This document shows, piece after piece, positions 14,776 to 28,844 of a DNA stretch of 64,000 bases. Positions within the stretch are counted from its first letter, which is position 1. Every line of letters starts with the position of its first letter. The notes beneath the pieces were generated by a model. The model saw only the letters and a program-made list of their open reading frames with translations. It was not told where the DNA came from and made no database searches. The stretch is from Caprimulgus europaeus (Eukaryota > Chordata > Aves > Caprimulgiformes > Caprimulgidae). The stretch covers positions 22,110,015 to 22,174,014 of the forward strand of contig OU015528.1 in assembly GCA_907165065.1 (NCBI GenBank). Reading direction: 5' to 3'. A program made the position numbers and the translations under genes.

Positions 14776-16097
14776 GGTGGTTATAACTATTGGTTGATTG
14801 TGCCCCCTGAGCAACCTGCAATGTGGGGCATAGCCTGAAATTCATTCTGCGTTTGCAAAATGTATACCATGAAGGGTTTCTGGTATATCACAGACTCTCG
14901 GGAGTGACATGGATACTGAGTGTGTGTGCAGTGCAACTGCATGGATCAAGCAGGTCACAGGTGCTAGGCTGCCAAGAAGGCAGGAGGTATATATAAGTGG
15001 TGATGATGGGCTGGACGCCCATTTCATTCCTTGCTTGTGCTCTGTGACCACTTTTCTGTGCTGCTATAAGGCAATCAAAAAGTAATAATAAGGTTTAATG
15101 GACAGCTTTGGCGTGATGACATTTCGGAATGATATAGATAGGTTAAGAGCTTGGAGAGCTTGTGATGAAAGAGTTAGGATGTGCAAAATCATCTTGTGTT
15201 GGGCTCATGGAAAAGATATTAGACAGAAAATCCATAAATCTGTGGTGTAGTGAGCATTAATCAGTCTGGGGACCTGATGCATACAAGCAAATGTCCTGGT
15301 TTTCCCATGAGCTTCAGAGTTATACTTTCAAGAATAATAACTACTTTCTGAATTTTGGCCTCCTGCCCCAAGAGAGTCTTCTGCTCTCTGGCCGTACAGG
15401 CATTGTTGCCAGCCTCAAATGCACCCTACCTCTGTCATATCCTATACTGAAAAAGAGGGTGCTCATATTCAAAATAAAATAAAAAATACACAGTAAAGAT
15501 GAATCATCAGATTTTTTTTTCTAAACTCTGTGCTTTACAGTAAAACTCCAGAAGCTGAAGTTTGTGATTTTGACCATTATTTCCAAGTCTCTATGCTAGT
15601 TTTTATCCATTGCTTTTCATCTCCACGTGGATTATCAGTTGCCTGTGAACTTCCAGTCTGCAGATCCACAGAACGTGTTGTAAGAGCTGCAAATCAATAG
15701 AAAGCAGCTGCTTAGCATCCCTACATCACCCTACACAGAGTGACACACGCATGGCTCATCACTTGGTGGTGGTGGGGAGAAGTGGGGTTGAACCAGATAT
15801 GCAAAGGGAGCGTAGTGATGCTGAACATTTGTTCTACCTTCCTTGTTCTTCTTGAGCAGAGTTCAATGGTTCCATAAAACTGGAAAACTGCTATAAAAAT
15901 GATCCAGCAGGAATAAATTGCAAGAAATAGACCCAAAACTTTTTTTACGTGTACTCTTCCCATGAACTAAGGAGTGAGATCTCTTATTATGGAAATTCAT
16001 TTTTCCCATGCCCCTCTGTAGGTTGGCTTGCTACTATGAAGGGTTGGCCTACTTCTAAACTCAGTCTGACTGTGGTTGAGACTAGGCTATTAAAAAA

Positions 16098-16100
<3 letters not shown>

Positions 16101-16138
<38 letters not shown>
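16101..16138. repeat. (CA)19 microsatellite
   Basis: An uninterrupted CA repeat of 38 bases preceded by an A-rich run. Confidence 0.98.
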
Positions 16139-16141
<3 letters not shown>

Positions 16142-17733
16142 GTATGACAGAACTAATCCCAGTTTTAATCTCAGCTCTATCTTAACTAGTGTTATATAAA
16201 CTCTCAGTTATTTTAGCTGTAAAATTGGTGAACGATTATTATCCCTGAACATATTAAGCCTTTTTGCATATTAATGGCAGTGAGCAGTAGGGATATACTA
16301 GGAGCAGTCTGTAGACTTTCTGGGACCACAAATCGCAGTGTCTGGGTCTGGGGTTAGCTGGGATTTGTAGCCAACTACTACTGCAGGGACTGGGAGAGGA
16401 GCCATGTCTTCCTAGGGTAGATTAATAATCTGTATTTTTTCCTACCTCAGGCTGCAAAAGCCATAAGTTTAAACAGAATAGGCAGCTGTGCTCCACACAG
16501 GGACTGGGGTTGAGGTCTGTATAATTAATTCAGTTCTGGAGTTTTTTGCATTGTGGTGGTTCTGCAACTTGTATAAAAAAGCTTTTTAAATGAAGGTTTT
16601 AGGAAAAAACAAATATTTTTCTTCTAATAAGTGAAGCCAACTTAGACATTCTTTAAATATTTTTGGGAAGCAGGGATGACAGAAAGATATTTTGTGGAGG
16701 TGCTCTACTATTTAGTAACAAACATGTTCTCGTCTACTAGAACTCTCCAAATTTCTTATTCACTAGGCCAGATTCCAGTACTCTGTTCCTCAACTCTCAT
16801 ATTGGTACAAAAGTGGAGTGGAATAAAAAGCCCAAAATATATATATTTTTTGTGTTGAAGACACTGACTTTAAAAACCATGAGAGAGCAACTAGTCGTCA
16901 GGTGTAAGTGGGCTTGGCTGCTTTTGACTCCACTGCAGCTTCACTGATTGACACAACCTAAAGACTCGAGTCTATTTTTTTTTTTAAATATATGTATTTG
17001 TCTTATAGTTTTGAAAGCAAAACCACTGTTCAAATCTTTCTTTTAAAACAAAGAATGCATGTAAAACATGTCCTCTATGTTCATCAGACATACTGTTGAA
17101 TTTGATAGTCCTATCATTTGTAAGCTACATATATTGTTGCTTTAATGCATTCCCTCACTACTTTGATAAAAGCCTTAAGATGTTGCCACTAGTCCTTTGA
17201 TGTTTCCTTCTGATGTTACAGTACCTTTTTTTTTTCTTATCTGCCAAAAAATCTGTTTTGCATAAACATGAGCAAGCAAGACATTTCTAGTTAAGCAAAA
17301 AAACATCAAGTTCTCTGAATAAAAGGACAAAATGAGAAGGTATTTTTATATACTCTTGTCAAGCCCTTATAGATTAAAAATTAACCTGCATGGGTGTTTA
17401 CATTGCAAATATATTAGAGCAAACATATTTCACTAGCTAAAAAAAAAAAAAAAAAGGATGAGAAAAACAACTTAGGGTGCAGTGAATGTTCTTGTGATGC
17501 AACAATTTCTTTCTTAATAGGCTGTTATAGGAACTCTGGGAGAATAAAACTTATACTGATGAGATAATATTTGCATGTCTAGTCTTTTCCATAGACTGTT
17601 GGTCTGTTAGCACAGATTAATTGTTTATCATACAACAGAAAAGATTGAATTTTTATATTTAGCTTCAAAGCCATATGTCCTATCTTGAAAAATAACATTG
17701 CTTAGGCTGTTATTTTACTGAGACTAAACAAGG

Positions 17734-17776
17734 ATTAGTAGTAGTAGTAGTAGAAGAAGAAGAAAAAGAAGAAGGA
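17734..17776. repeat. Compound (TAG)n/(AAG)n repeat
   Basis: About six TAG units run directly into an interrupted AAG purine tract. Confidence 0.9.
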
Positions 17777-20699
17777 GATGATTCAACTAAAGGTCTCAGT
17801 GAAGAGGAGGTGCCATTGTCCCAATGGGACTGAAATATTCCTTGCCCCAACAATTTTCTGAGATGAAAAAGATTCAATAATAGTGATAAATAAATATTAG
17901 TATTCACATTTATCAAGGAAAATAGAGTAACTGTTTTGCTCAAGGCCATATAGGGAAAATGTAGCAAGAGCAGGGACTGAATACACAGAACTCCTGAGTG
18001 CCAGTTCACTGAAATTTAAATTACTAGTAAGTGTTGTAGAAAGAGTGATTTTCCTATGAATGGCACAACTGTTTTGTTGCATTCAGGAAGAACCCAGTGT
18101 AGTGGAGCCACAACATGGTCTGGTGATTTAAGAATGTTAACTTAAGCCAAGAAATGCTGGTTTGTCATCTTGCTTCCTCCAAGACACACATGTCCTTTGG
18201 CTAGTCAAAATTTTCACTGTTTTCAAGAGCAGAAGTTGAGATCTCATAATACATTATAGCTATAAACTGAAAATTACAAATCCTTTTAAAAGATTTCAAT
18301 GATCAACCTCAGTAATGTAAATAGGCATAAAATGTGACTTTGTCACAAATCCAAAGAATGCTATGTTTCCCAAGGACTTCTTTCACAGCTCACTAATGCA
18401 GGATGCCCTTGACAATTACTGCTTAAAGATTAGTCCTACAAACAATTGTCCATGTGAGTATTCCTCTGAAATCAGTGGAAACCTTTGGTAGGATAAAATG
18501 GGAAAAGTGTAGGTAGTTGCAGGATCAGGGACTAGAAAGGTATTAGCAAGGATAAGGACATTCTTGTAGCAGTAAGCAGTGATTAAACACAAGCAAACAA
18601 TCCCCTGCACTCTCATTCCCCCACCCCACCCCCACGGAGATGGAAGAAGGTAGAGACAAAGTAAGCTCCTAATTAGCTAACAGAAAAATTGTGAACTGGA
18701 AATAAGTAGGTTAAATAAAAACTATTTGATTGTGGGTTCAAAATCTATGCAACCACAAAAAGTTCTAGAGAAATGGAAAAATGGAAGGAACTAAGTAATT
18801 CTTGAGAATTAATATTAGTTAAACACATTTATTAATCCTACCTCAAGTCAACCACTGCTTTTGTGTTCACCTTCTCTCCTCCCTGTGTTGTTAAAGTTAT
18901 TGAGTTTGGACTTGAAAGGATGGAGACATGGTCTTCAACTTCCATTGCTCACTAGTAGAGAAGGTCACAACCCTGAAAGGTCTCTTTTTCTTCTAATCTG
19001 CAATACTCTGTGTATTCTATTTTAATATTGCTTGATTTTACTGTACAGCTGCAAAACAGAATCTGTAATTTATGCCACATTATTCAGAGTGAATTACACC
19101 CGTATATGAAGACTTATATGTAGACTTATATTTCTTGCTGCTGTGCAGGCCACTTCTTGCTGTAATCCACTGTTTTCACCTTCTTAGCAGCCTTTCTGTT
19201 TTTCTTACTCTCCACACATTTTCTTCAGAGACAGTGTCCAGATCTGAAGCCTATAGTAAAAAGACTTAGAATTTCAGTGTATAGCAGTCTCTGGTACCAT
19301 GAATCATTTTAACTTGTCTTGCTTCTATGCAAAGACTTTTATCTGTACCTGCCTCATCAAGGGAATCCCAGATTATCTTCTATCAGACCTCCCAGATGGT
19401 GGGCTTTAAAACTAGGTTTAGGAAACTAATGGTCATGTTCATCTCTCTCGTAACACACACTTCTTATTATTGAGGTCTAAATGCTAGGACTACTGGACAC
19501 CCAGTACACTGAAATTGAGATTATATACTGGGATTGGGAGAAGAAATGTTTACTATGGAGTTTTCTGTGGCTTTTACTGAATCCTCGGCCAAAAAACCCT
19601 AAATCAAACCAAACCAAACCAAAAAACCATGGTCCCTCACTTCTCAGTATTTGAAGTGTGGGTAGTAACCAAATTAGCTGTCACCCAAGGCTGCTCTTCC
19701 ATGTGACGCCTTTCCCCTCCCATCCATGGCAGTTTTGGCACAGTGGACACACACCTTGCACACTTTGACATGAAATCTGTTTAAAATAATTTTCTGTGTG
19801 CATCCTCTAAACAGTGAAACTGTACTGCTAGTACTGCCTTCTCGTCTATGAGGGTGGATAGACTGGCATCTGCTTTAATGAAGCAGTTAAAGCTTTGATT
19901 ATTTGCTTGCTTATTCACTGTCTGGTCAAATTTTACCAACTTGAAGAAAACCCTAGCAACAAAACAACTTGGTCTACTTTGCAACCTGAAAATAATCAAA
20001 AGTCAGGTGGGGATTAGCAGTGTTTCTTATTTTACTGGTAGTCTCTTGTATAATCCCCAGCCTGTGCTGGCAAGGGGCTTTCTAGCTGGTATACTCCCAC
20101 AGTCTCTTCAGCTTTCAGGTATAACATCAAGGCCCTTCGTTCTGTGCAAATACAGAAACTGAGCTAACCAGCTCAGGATTTTCTGCATCCAAGCTTGATT
20201 TTATGTTGAACACATTCTATTTCTTTGTTTTGTTTAATAGTTAAATATTTTCTTCTGCCAAACTGGGAACTCCAAAAACTTTATGTTTATTATGGTAGCA
20301 CAGCTTCCTGCTGCTTACTGCCAGGATCAGTTTTAGACTTGGCACCTAAGTGCCACTAGAAAATTGGAATATGGTCTAAATCTTGTCTTCTTGTTATGTT
20401 CTAATGTTCTCAGGTTGTTTTTGTTTTGCCTACTTCCCACCTTGTGTAATTGCCTTATCTTGATTTTCCTTTTCTTCTTTTAAGATTGTTTAGTTTTCAT
20501 TGTAATGACAAGATTGTCTTTCCTTTCTTTCACAGTTTTATTCTCTGTGTTTTCTTGGTGAAGGGCATTATTTTTGTTTTCAAGTATTCTGTCTAGGAAT
20601 ACAGGGATACTCAAAATGTCTTCTATGTCTTGCACAGCAGCAAGAAATATATAAACTGAAATTAATGTTCTTTGCATCGCTCAGTCTTCTGGCAGCTTT

Positions 20700-21060
20700 T
20701 ATCAAGCCCTAATTTTTTTCTGCTTACATTATCAGTCTAATCTAGCCAGTTGGTCTAACTTTTCTAATTTTTCTTAGTCATAGTGTTATCCTCTTTCATA
20801 ATCATGTTAAGCCCAGTTCTCGTTTTGTGTCTGTTTATCCTGAGTCAGCATTTCCTGCTCTTCCCACTTCTCTGAACATTGCCTCAAAGCTCTCTAGCAA
20901 ATAGGAGGATAATGCCGTCTGCAAATCTCAGGTGACTTGACTATTCTCTGCTGATACTGCTATCCTTAGTTTCTCATTTAAGGTTTGCGGAGACCTTCAT
21001 GCAGGAGCAAAGAGAGTTGGTGATATAATTGAAAAGGAACTTTTCACTTAACTTGTCAGA
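20700..21060 (-). mobile_element. Decayed RTE-clade LINE, reverse transcriptase relic
   Basis: Read on the - strand, conceptual translation gives SHLRFADGIILLFARE around 20890-20935. The motif HLRFADD-I-V-L is typical of RTE-clade reverse transcriptases; CR1 has FADDTKL and L1 has FADDMIVY. Upstream in the same strand is LFNYITNSLCSCMKV, compatible with the segment before the catalytic motif, and downstream a degenerate block with GLNM resembling the GLKMN motif. Stops and frame changes are present, and the second catalytic Asp is Gly, so it is dead. Boundaries are approximate. Alternatives are another non-LTR clade with a similar motif. Confidence 0.6.
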
Positions 21061-23169
21061 TGTAAATTTCAACTCAACTGCACTGGAAATGCTTTTGAAG
21101 AGAGAAAAAACTACAATAATGTAAAGTGTACCTTAGGAAGTGAAAATGAAACTTTAGTAGTTGACATGAAAATCTTGCTTCAGGAATTGAAATTGCAGGT
21201 TAAATTTAGCTGGGCTGGAGACTTGTGGATTAATGTGACAAGCTAAATGCTTCTGCTGGAGATCCAGCTGTGGAGAGGGACAACAGGAATTCTGCACTTC
21301 AAGCAATCAATTTTTGTAATCTTTAGGGAAGGATATACTTGCCTGTTACAGAGACCATCCTGACTATAACAGTGAGCTGTGCACTTGTGCATCTGTGGTC
21401 AAAGAAGGAGGGATAAGGCAAGCAAACAGCTCAGAGACCAGCATGGCTGCAGTGTGAGGCCACATTTAGCTATGCTGTCTCTTCTGTCAGTTTTCTGTAA
21501 GAAAGCAAGCATTTATGCATCTTTTAATTCAGTGGAGTGGTCCTGAGGGCCACCAATGTAAGGAAAAAAAATCTTGACTGAAAAAAATAAGGGTTTTACC
21601 AAAATGTAACTGTCTTACATATATGCTCCACATACAGCTAAGGAAAAGGTGATGAGCCCAAGTAAATCTCAGTAACCTACATTATTAAACAACTTTGAAA
21701 TAGTGCTGGATAAGCAAGGACTGTGAACTGGGTTGAGAGTAACTCTAGTGTTTGATGTTAAAGATAATAAGCTCATTCTTGATTATAATAATCAAAGATT
21801 GTAATAGGAAGGGTTCTGCCTCTGTGTTTAGTCTTTATGGCCTTTTGAATGGCAACAGTGATGTCAGACTCACAAAATGATTGAAGGAAACAGCTAACAT
21901 GGATATAATATTATGCTATTGATTTCTTTCAGCATCTATTCTTCAGATAATAATGCATTTAAGACACAGATAGAAAGTTTCTTTCCTTAAAAGTGCTGCA
22001 TCATTTCTTCTTCTTTAACTGACATTTCATCCTGAGTTAAGGAAATACCCTTATGAACCACTTCTCCTTTCTCTCCCTCAAACCAACCGGATATACGCAA
22101 ACAGCAACATACTTTATTCCTGGCCAGATTTGTTTGCCCTGCTGCTTTCGGGTACCTGGGCTCAGGGGTGATGTGTAGAGATGATAAAACTGATAGAAAT
22201 CCAGCTGCTGCCGCCAGTAGGTAACTGTGCTGGCAAACCATTGTTTTTGCACTTTAACTGCGTGATGAAATCAGTTTAATTGGTTCTTGCTTCACTTTGT
22301 ATGTGTGACAGAATCAGAGATTTATCTGCCATCTTCTTAAGGCAGACCAAAGAGAGTACCATTTGCCTTTTTTTTGGTAACATAGTCTACTAACTATGCT
22401 GATAAATGTTAATTAACTCACTTGATAACAAAATAAATTTGTTAATAATAAACTCTCTTACTAAATCTCAGTGTTAACATTAACAGCACACCACTTTGTT
22501 GCAGTACAAATGCTACAATGTGTTTTCTTTCTGAAAGTTCTGTGGCAAGATACTGAAGACTCTTTAAAATACTGTTATAATTACTAAATACTATTTCAAC
22601 TAAAAAAAATACTTTTTTGGCAGAAGAATTTCTAACAATAATTTTTCTAGGAAATTCTAACTTACCTTAATTTTAACTTGTACATTTCTTTCCACATTAT
22701 ACTTGAAAGACTTGTTCTGCACAATACAGCTTATAATTAATGCTCTTAATAATGACTTACCAGTAGTAATCTTTAATTCCATATTCACACAGAACTCTGA
22801 TTTAAATGAAGAGGGAGTTTCTCTTGATTAATCCCAGTAAAATCAATCATCTTTTGTTAATTAACATGTTTTCATTTAGTGGATGTTGCCTGAAAACCAC
22901 TGAGTGGTTTGAACTTACCCTAATATCACTCCTCCAGCTCCTATTTTGTAGTGTCTACTAAGTGCACAAATGTTTGTTGTACCTGAATTGAAATGTAAAT
23001 GCTGTAAAGTACAACTCTAACACTGAAGGAACATATACTTGCTTCTGCTAGGCTGCCTTTTGATTCTATTTATGGTGTTTTTATAACAGTTCTTGTTCTA
23101 AAGGTTTTTAAAGGCTTGTAAAAGTAACTTAATTTTGATCTATTGTACACTAAAATGGTACTTTGTTGG

Positions 23170-23188
23170 TTTTTTTTTTTTTTTTTTT
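23170..23188. repeat. Poly-T tract
   Basis: A run of about 19 T. Confidence 0.95.
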
Positions 23189-26100
23189 GCTAATTGAGTT
23201 ACTACTGAATTGAACATGTTGTGGACTAAGATTAGTTTAAATATATATCAACAGGCAAGACTGCTTACTCAGTTCAGTACTGAAAGTATCAATTATACTA
23301 TTTTTGTGAGATTTCCAGTCAACTGCAGAGTACAGCAAAACTTCTTTGGAGCTTTGTGCTTTGTGCTCTGTAAGTGTTCTCTGAATGGATTCTTCTCTGC
23401 TTCCATTCTCCTCTGTAGCAGATATTTGTTGGTGTTAGACTGAGAAGTATCTTTTCAGACTCAAGCATACAAAACTATAGTTCAGAAAAGACTCCTCAAA
23501 ATAAATTATTCAATTTTAAGTAAAAATTTATATTTATTCAGTGCTTTTTTCAATAACAGCTGGGCTCTTTATTTAACTCTTTATTTGTAAGTATATTTAT
23601 GGCAAACATAAATCCTATGAAATTATTAAAATATTTCAAGGACCACATTACTGCACTGTAAATCCACTGTTACTACTCTCAGAAGATAAGAGGAAGTGTA
23701 TTGCTGAAAGAATATACTACTTTGTAGCTGGTGTTCAAGTACTGAAGGTAACGTTTGCTGAGCCCATGAACAGCACATCATCAGCATCCTGAAGCATGAA
23801 CATGGTCAGACTCATTGCAGCTTACAGCCATAAAACATATTTGAACACAAAATGGACTAGGTGGATTTAAGAAATTCTAACAACTGATATGAAATATTTT
23901 TGATACTTTTTTCTCCTATAGCTATCCTTCATGTGCCGTTCCTGGTTTTGATGGAAACATCACCTACTGCTGTCAGCTAACTCAATCTGCTCCTCCTGTG
24001 TGCAAGCACACTTTGTGGCCAGATGCTGAGCTGGCTCAAAATGATGTTACTGCCTTGATTTCACAAAAAATCATGTTGTGAAGCTGAATCTAAGAGGCCT
24101 ACTTTGAAAGCTTCTCCCCTTGCCCTCTTTGTCATTCTGAGACTGAGGCAAGCAATAGAAGACACATTTCTTAGGCCGAGGCTGGTTTTGCCTGTGCCTT
24201 TATAGAAGCTATAACCCTTCACAGACTTAAAATTACTTGTCCAACAGATTAGTCTCCTTGATGAGACCACCTCACCAAACCACCTTATGCCACTGGCTTT
24301 GTTTCCTCTATTTTTGCAGAGCATGGGCTGGGGAGCGCATACCTCAGTGTAGTTTGTTTGCAAAATGAGGGAAGACTGCAAAAAGGGGTTAGTAATAAGC
24401 AGTGCTGTCATCTGGTGGTGAAATTGTTACCACTTTCAACAAACTGACTGTGCTTCTCAACCAATGAGTTTCAATTTTTTGAGGAAGTTGATGTAGTTCC
24501 CTTGGCATACAGTCATGATTCTATGATATCAAAAGTAGGCAAAAATAGTGGTTTTATACACAATCACTAAACCTTTTGAACTTACTCTATTTTTAAAGAA
24601 AAATAGCACACTAGATTAGGCTTACCGTGTACAGGTTTTGTCTTTTTCTTCTTTAGCTTGTGCTGCCAAAAATGACAAAGTGGTTGGAAAGTGCATTATA
24701 AATGTTATTTTTTGTGTGCAAGCACTACTTGTCTAATGGAATGAAGAAGTAAGGACTAAAAGATATATCTCTTCCCCAGAAATATCAGTATACTCAAATG
24801 CCAAAATACTATTTTCTTCCTTTTACAATTTTACCATCAGTACTTTTTTCCACATTATATTTGATGTCTATATCCTTACATACCAGGAAAGTATGCTTTT
24901 CAGATCTAGCTTCTAGGATTGTTTTGCTGTCTGTAACCAAACAGGAGGGCTATTGGTGCCATCATTGCATTTCAAATGATGCAAACAATGAGAAACTGAT
25001 TACTTCTTGCTCCCTCTTCATACTTTTAAAGACTGAATTCTCTCTGAATTCTCTTAACCTTTAAAGAGAGATACAAATGAGAAAATGCTGTCACATAAAA
25101 CATTTAGAAATCAAAGAACAAATCATAGTCTTTCAAAACTAATCAGGAATTAATTAAAGTAGCCACCACACCAGTGATCTTTCTTCTTTTGATTTATTCA
25201 TTTGGAAGTTCAGCTACCTGACTTTCTCATCTGTGCCTAAAGGTAATAGATATACCTACTAGTTGTCTCCAGTGTTAGACCTAAATTCCAGATTTTACCT
25301 ATGGTAACAAAATAGACTATATAGATCTTCCTTAATATAGTCATCTTTTGTCTTTTCTGAGTGCTTTCATCTGAAGATAAATAGTTAAAAGTGCTGACAT
25401 TAAAACACAAACTTTCATATCTGGAACCATTTTCATTATTCCTGATCCCTGAGTCAGCCTGTGAAATATGAATCCTATATCTTAGAGTAGATTTCTTTTT
25501 GATGTATGATGTTTGTCAGAAAATCTTGAATCTCTGAATAAGATACATCATTCTACTTACAGATTTGCCATGTTGCAACTATAATTTTTATGGATCTCTA
25601 CTAGTTGTTGCAGTTGATAAGCACAGAACTTTTAATGCTGCTATTTTGTTTCTTCTACAAGGACCAAACAAACTGCACAGGTGGAAGTTCATTAGCAGAC
25701 TACTTTTAACTAAATTCAAATGATTGTACTTTCCATATTCAAAGCTAATTTCCCTTGAACATGTGTGTGATATTCCCATTTCCATTTAATAGCATCTTAT
25801 TAGCTGACCTAATTTGAAAGACTTCTGGAGATAGGGATGAGTAGTTAATTAAAGGTATCAGGACCTGGCTCTTTAAACATAGCCAGCTGTACAAAAAGTT
25901 TCACTCCATTCTTCAAATGCAAGAGTCACATTCGCTGTCCTTTAGTAACACCAACAGTAAAGAGGAACTGGAACAGTAAAGATTTATTACATTCACAGAT
26001 CTCATGAATCAATGAATTCACGGACAGGGTCACTGTACAGAGTCAAAATAAGGACATTAGCCAGGTTTCATAATTTGATTTCAGTCCATTGTTATGCTTG

Positions 26101-27260
26101 TGTGGCCTGTTAACTGTAGTGGTTGATTTTATTCACAGTCTAGATCTAAAGCTTAAATTCTAACTTAAATAATAGAAATAGTTTTGCAAAAATACTTCCT
26201 GTAGTTTGCTTGGCTTAACTATACAGGGTGTTTTTATAATGCAATGTTAAAATCTTGAGTCTTTTCTGCCAGTGAAGACCACAAAGTCATTGAGACTCAT
26301 TGTTATTTTAAAACATGACAAGCTGGCCTATGACCTTAGGGATCCTTTCTTCAGAAGTAAAGCTGGTGATGGGCAAGGAGCCAACAGAGCTGTGTGTATC
26401 TTAACTGCAGGAGTTCAATTAAGAAGCCAGAAGTATCTCAGGTATACTGGTGCAAATGGAAGTTCTTGCTTTGATAATGTCTCTGTAGCTGTTCAGTGCA
26501 GTTAGTTGGCTTCCCCCAACTCATTTCTGATTGCACAAGGAGGTTAGCACAGAGGAATACCTGAAAAGACCCAGCTCAATCAGTGCTCAGTGCGTGCTAG
26601 AGAACACCACAATGGGGAAATGCTATCAAAATCTCTGCATCTGCATGGGGATTTGACAGGAAATGGTGAGCTGTAAGACCTGTCTCTGACAGCCACAGCC
26701 TTGAGAGCTCTGCTGCCTTTCTCTCCCCAAGAGAAATACTGTTCTGCTGCCTACACTGTGCAGAGAAAGTTTCCTTACCCAGCACTGGTTTCTGCAAAGT
26801 CTGTCCTGCAGTTCTTTTGCTCCCACATTCCTCTGGCTTTTCATAATGGTTGGCAGTGTGATGGAGAATTTCTGATTACTCCCATCCTTCCCTACATTTA
26901 TAATTATCAGCTATTTTTAGACGTTGAGATACCAAAATACAGAAGCAGTAGTCATTGTTGAAGACATGGCTTTTGTCAAAGAACTTTAAAATGTTTCTTC
27001 TTCAGTCTCTTCACCCTTGAAAGAACATTCACAAGTTCATGATGAATATGATGTCAAAGGTTAAATAACATGAAAAATAGTGCATTAATCACATGAGAGT
27101 TTTTTCTTAACTTGAAAGCTACTGTAAGCCATCAACTAAACATAGCTGTGAGTTGCCAGACTGGATGTCTTTTGCTTTGTATTCTCTCTTCATGCATATT
27201 AATAGGAAGGTCTCATCTAGCCAGATCAAAGTTCCAATAAGAAAAATATTCACATTTAAA

Positions 27261-27294
27261 AATTAATTACTGTGTTTAGCTTAAGTAATTAATT
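27261..27294. promoter_or_regulatory. Inverted pair of TAATTA sites (candidate homeodomain element)
   Basis: aattaattac and gtaattaatt form a perfect 10-base inverted repeat separated by 14 bases, each with a TAATTA homeodomain core, in an AT-rich gene-free stretch. Regulatory function is inference only; AT-rich DNA makes such motifs by chance. Confidence 0.25.
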
Positions 27295-28844
27295 GACACA
27301 ATCACACATGCTTTTACAAACTAAACATTAAAGAGAACAGCTACATTATTTGGTGATAGTTTGTAAGATAGAACAGAAGTGTATAATTGCTAAGTTAAAT
27401 TAAAATTTCATTTTATTATGAAATAATTTCACAAATGTTTTTCTCTAAAAGTTTAATAGAAAGTGCAGGACAAACAGCTGATGTTCATTTGTAACAGAAG
27501 TTAAAAAGAATTATTTCATCACTAAAAATGCTTTTTTCCTAACCCTTAAAATCCATTTGAAAGTCCTCAGAAATAGAGCTAAAACAGTCTGTGTTGTGAC
27601 TATGTTTCTTGTCTTAAAATGGAATTAGACTTTTTTGCCTACTTACAGAACATTTTAATAATTAAAAAGTTCATAATTAGATGCTTTTTTTTTCTGGTAC
27701 AGTGGTTGAAAAGAACATGAAGCCCCATAAGTCAAACAGTTTCAGAGAGGTGTTGTGTTCAGGACTAATGATAAATGATGTGATCCCATCAGGGTGAGAA
27801 AGCTATTAAAAAAACTGGGACAAATTAACATTCAGCATAAATGACAAACTGTAATAAAGTCTACTGATTTCTGTCCAGTATACTATGATCATATTGAAGG
27901 CTATTATTTTGTAGCAGATGTGTAAACATTTATTAAATTCAGAGTGAATTTTCATCAAAGAAAATTTCCTATTATAATAGCCAGTTCTCAGATCCAAAAA
28001 TCCATTAAAGTTAAGCACAATAAGGGCTATTAGACCACTCATTCTAAAATTATTTTAAAATCACAGGATTTTGTATTCCATTCTGTTATTATCCTAGTAC
28101 TCAGCTTTGAGTCCAAGGATGTGTTTGATAAAAGTATATCTTGGATTTGGCCAATGCATCTCTTCCAGAAAACCATCAACCCTTAGTTTGAGGAAAGCAG
28201 TATTTCCTTTAGAGTATTTGACTGTTTACTGACATAATTTCTGGAAGGGGCTTGCCTAACCAGTTTGAGGCCGGTGGTTCTTGCCATGCTTTCTGTGCTA
28301 GCTGAAAGCCCCTGTCACATTCACCATCTCTATACAAATTTCATTAATTTGAATTTGATAGCAAGAATACAGATGACTTTCTTTAAACTTTCATTGAAAT
28401 GCCCTTTTCTTCGTCTTCAGTTACTTCCATAGTTCCCATCTGCATCCTTTCAATTTTTTCAAAAGTGTTTTAAAAATGTTTAGAGTAGAAATATTTTTAG
28501 GTTTCCATTGTTGTTATCTCCTGAGCCATAAATAAAAGCAGAGTAAAGCCAGGCTCCTATTCACTACTTCTTTTATGATATTTTCCTTTTCTTGCTATAG
28601 CATTGCCTGGATACTCCTGCTGAGTTGCTGGTTTGTTATGACACCAAATTCTTTACAGAATCATTGCTTCCAGTGTTTTCTCCATTGTTGCATCCTGTAT
28701 TTCTTCCCCCAGTGTATGCAGATGTGCATTTGGCTGACTGGGAGCACATTTTCTTTCAGTGGGATCACTACTCTAGAAAATATTTTAAGTTGGTTTTATT
28801 TTTCGAATTTTTTTTATGACAACAGGACATTCTTTGAGGACTAT

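Larger units (their letters stand above)
12305..20699. other. Gene-free stretch
   Basis: Only the simple repeats listed separately are supported. Open frames are short and have no recognisable domain. Confidence 0.55.
21061..28844. other. Gene-free stretch
   Basis: AT-rich, with no recognised exon. A 116-codon frame on the - strand at 24061-24411 shows no domain. An attctatgat-like word near 24510 may be a vestige of a CR1 tail but is too short to call. Confidence 0.55.

Noticed and set aside
24061-24411. 116-codon open frame on the - strand
   Set aside because: No recognisable domain, no similarity I know and no supporting splice sites; a frame this long is expected by chance in 64 kb.
24403-24421. 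CTCF-like word (complement of ccaccagatga)
   Set aside because: It only partly matches the core and lacks the G-rich part of the motif.
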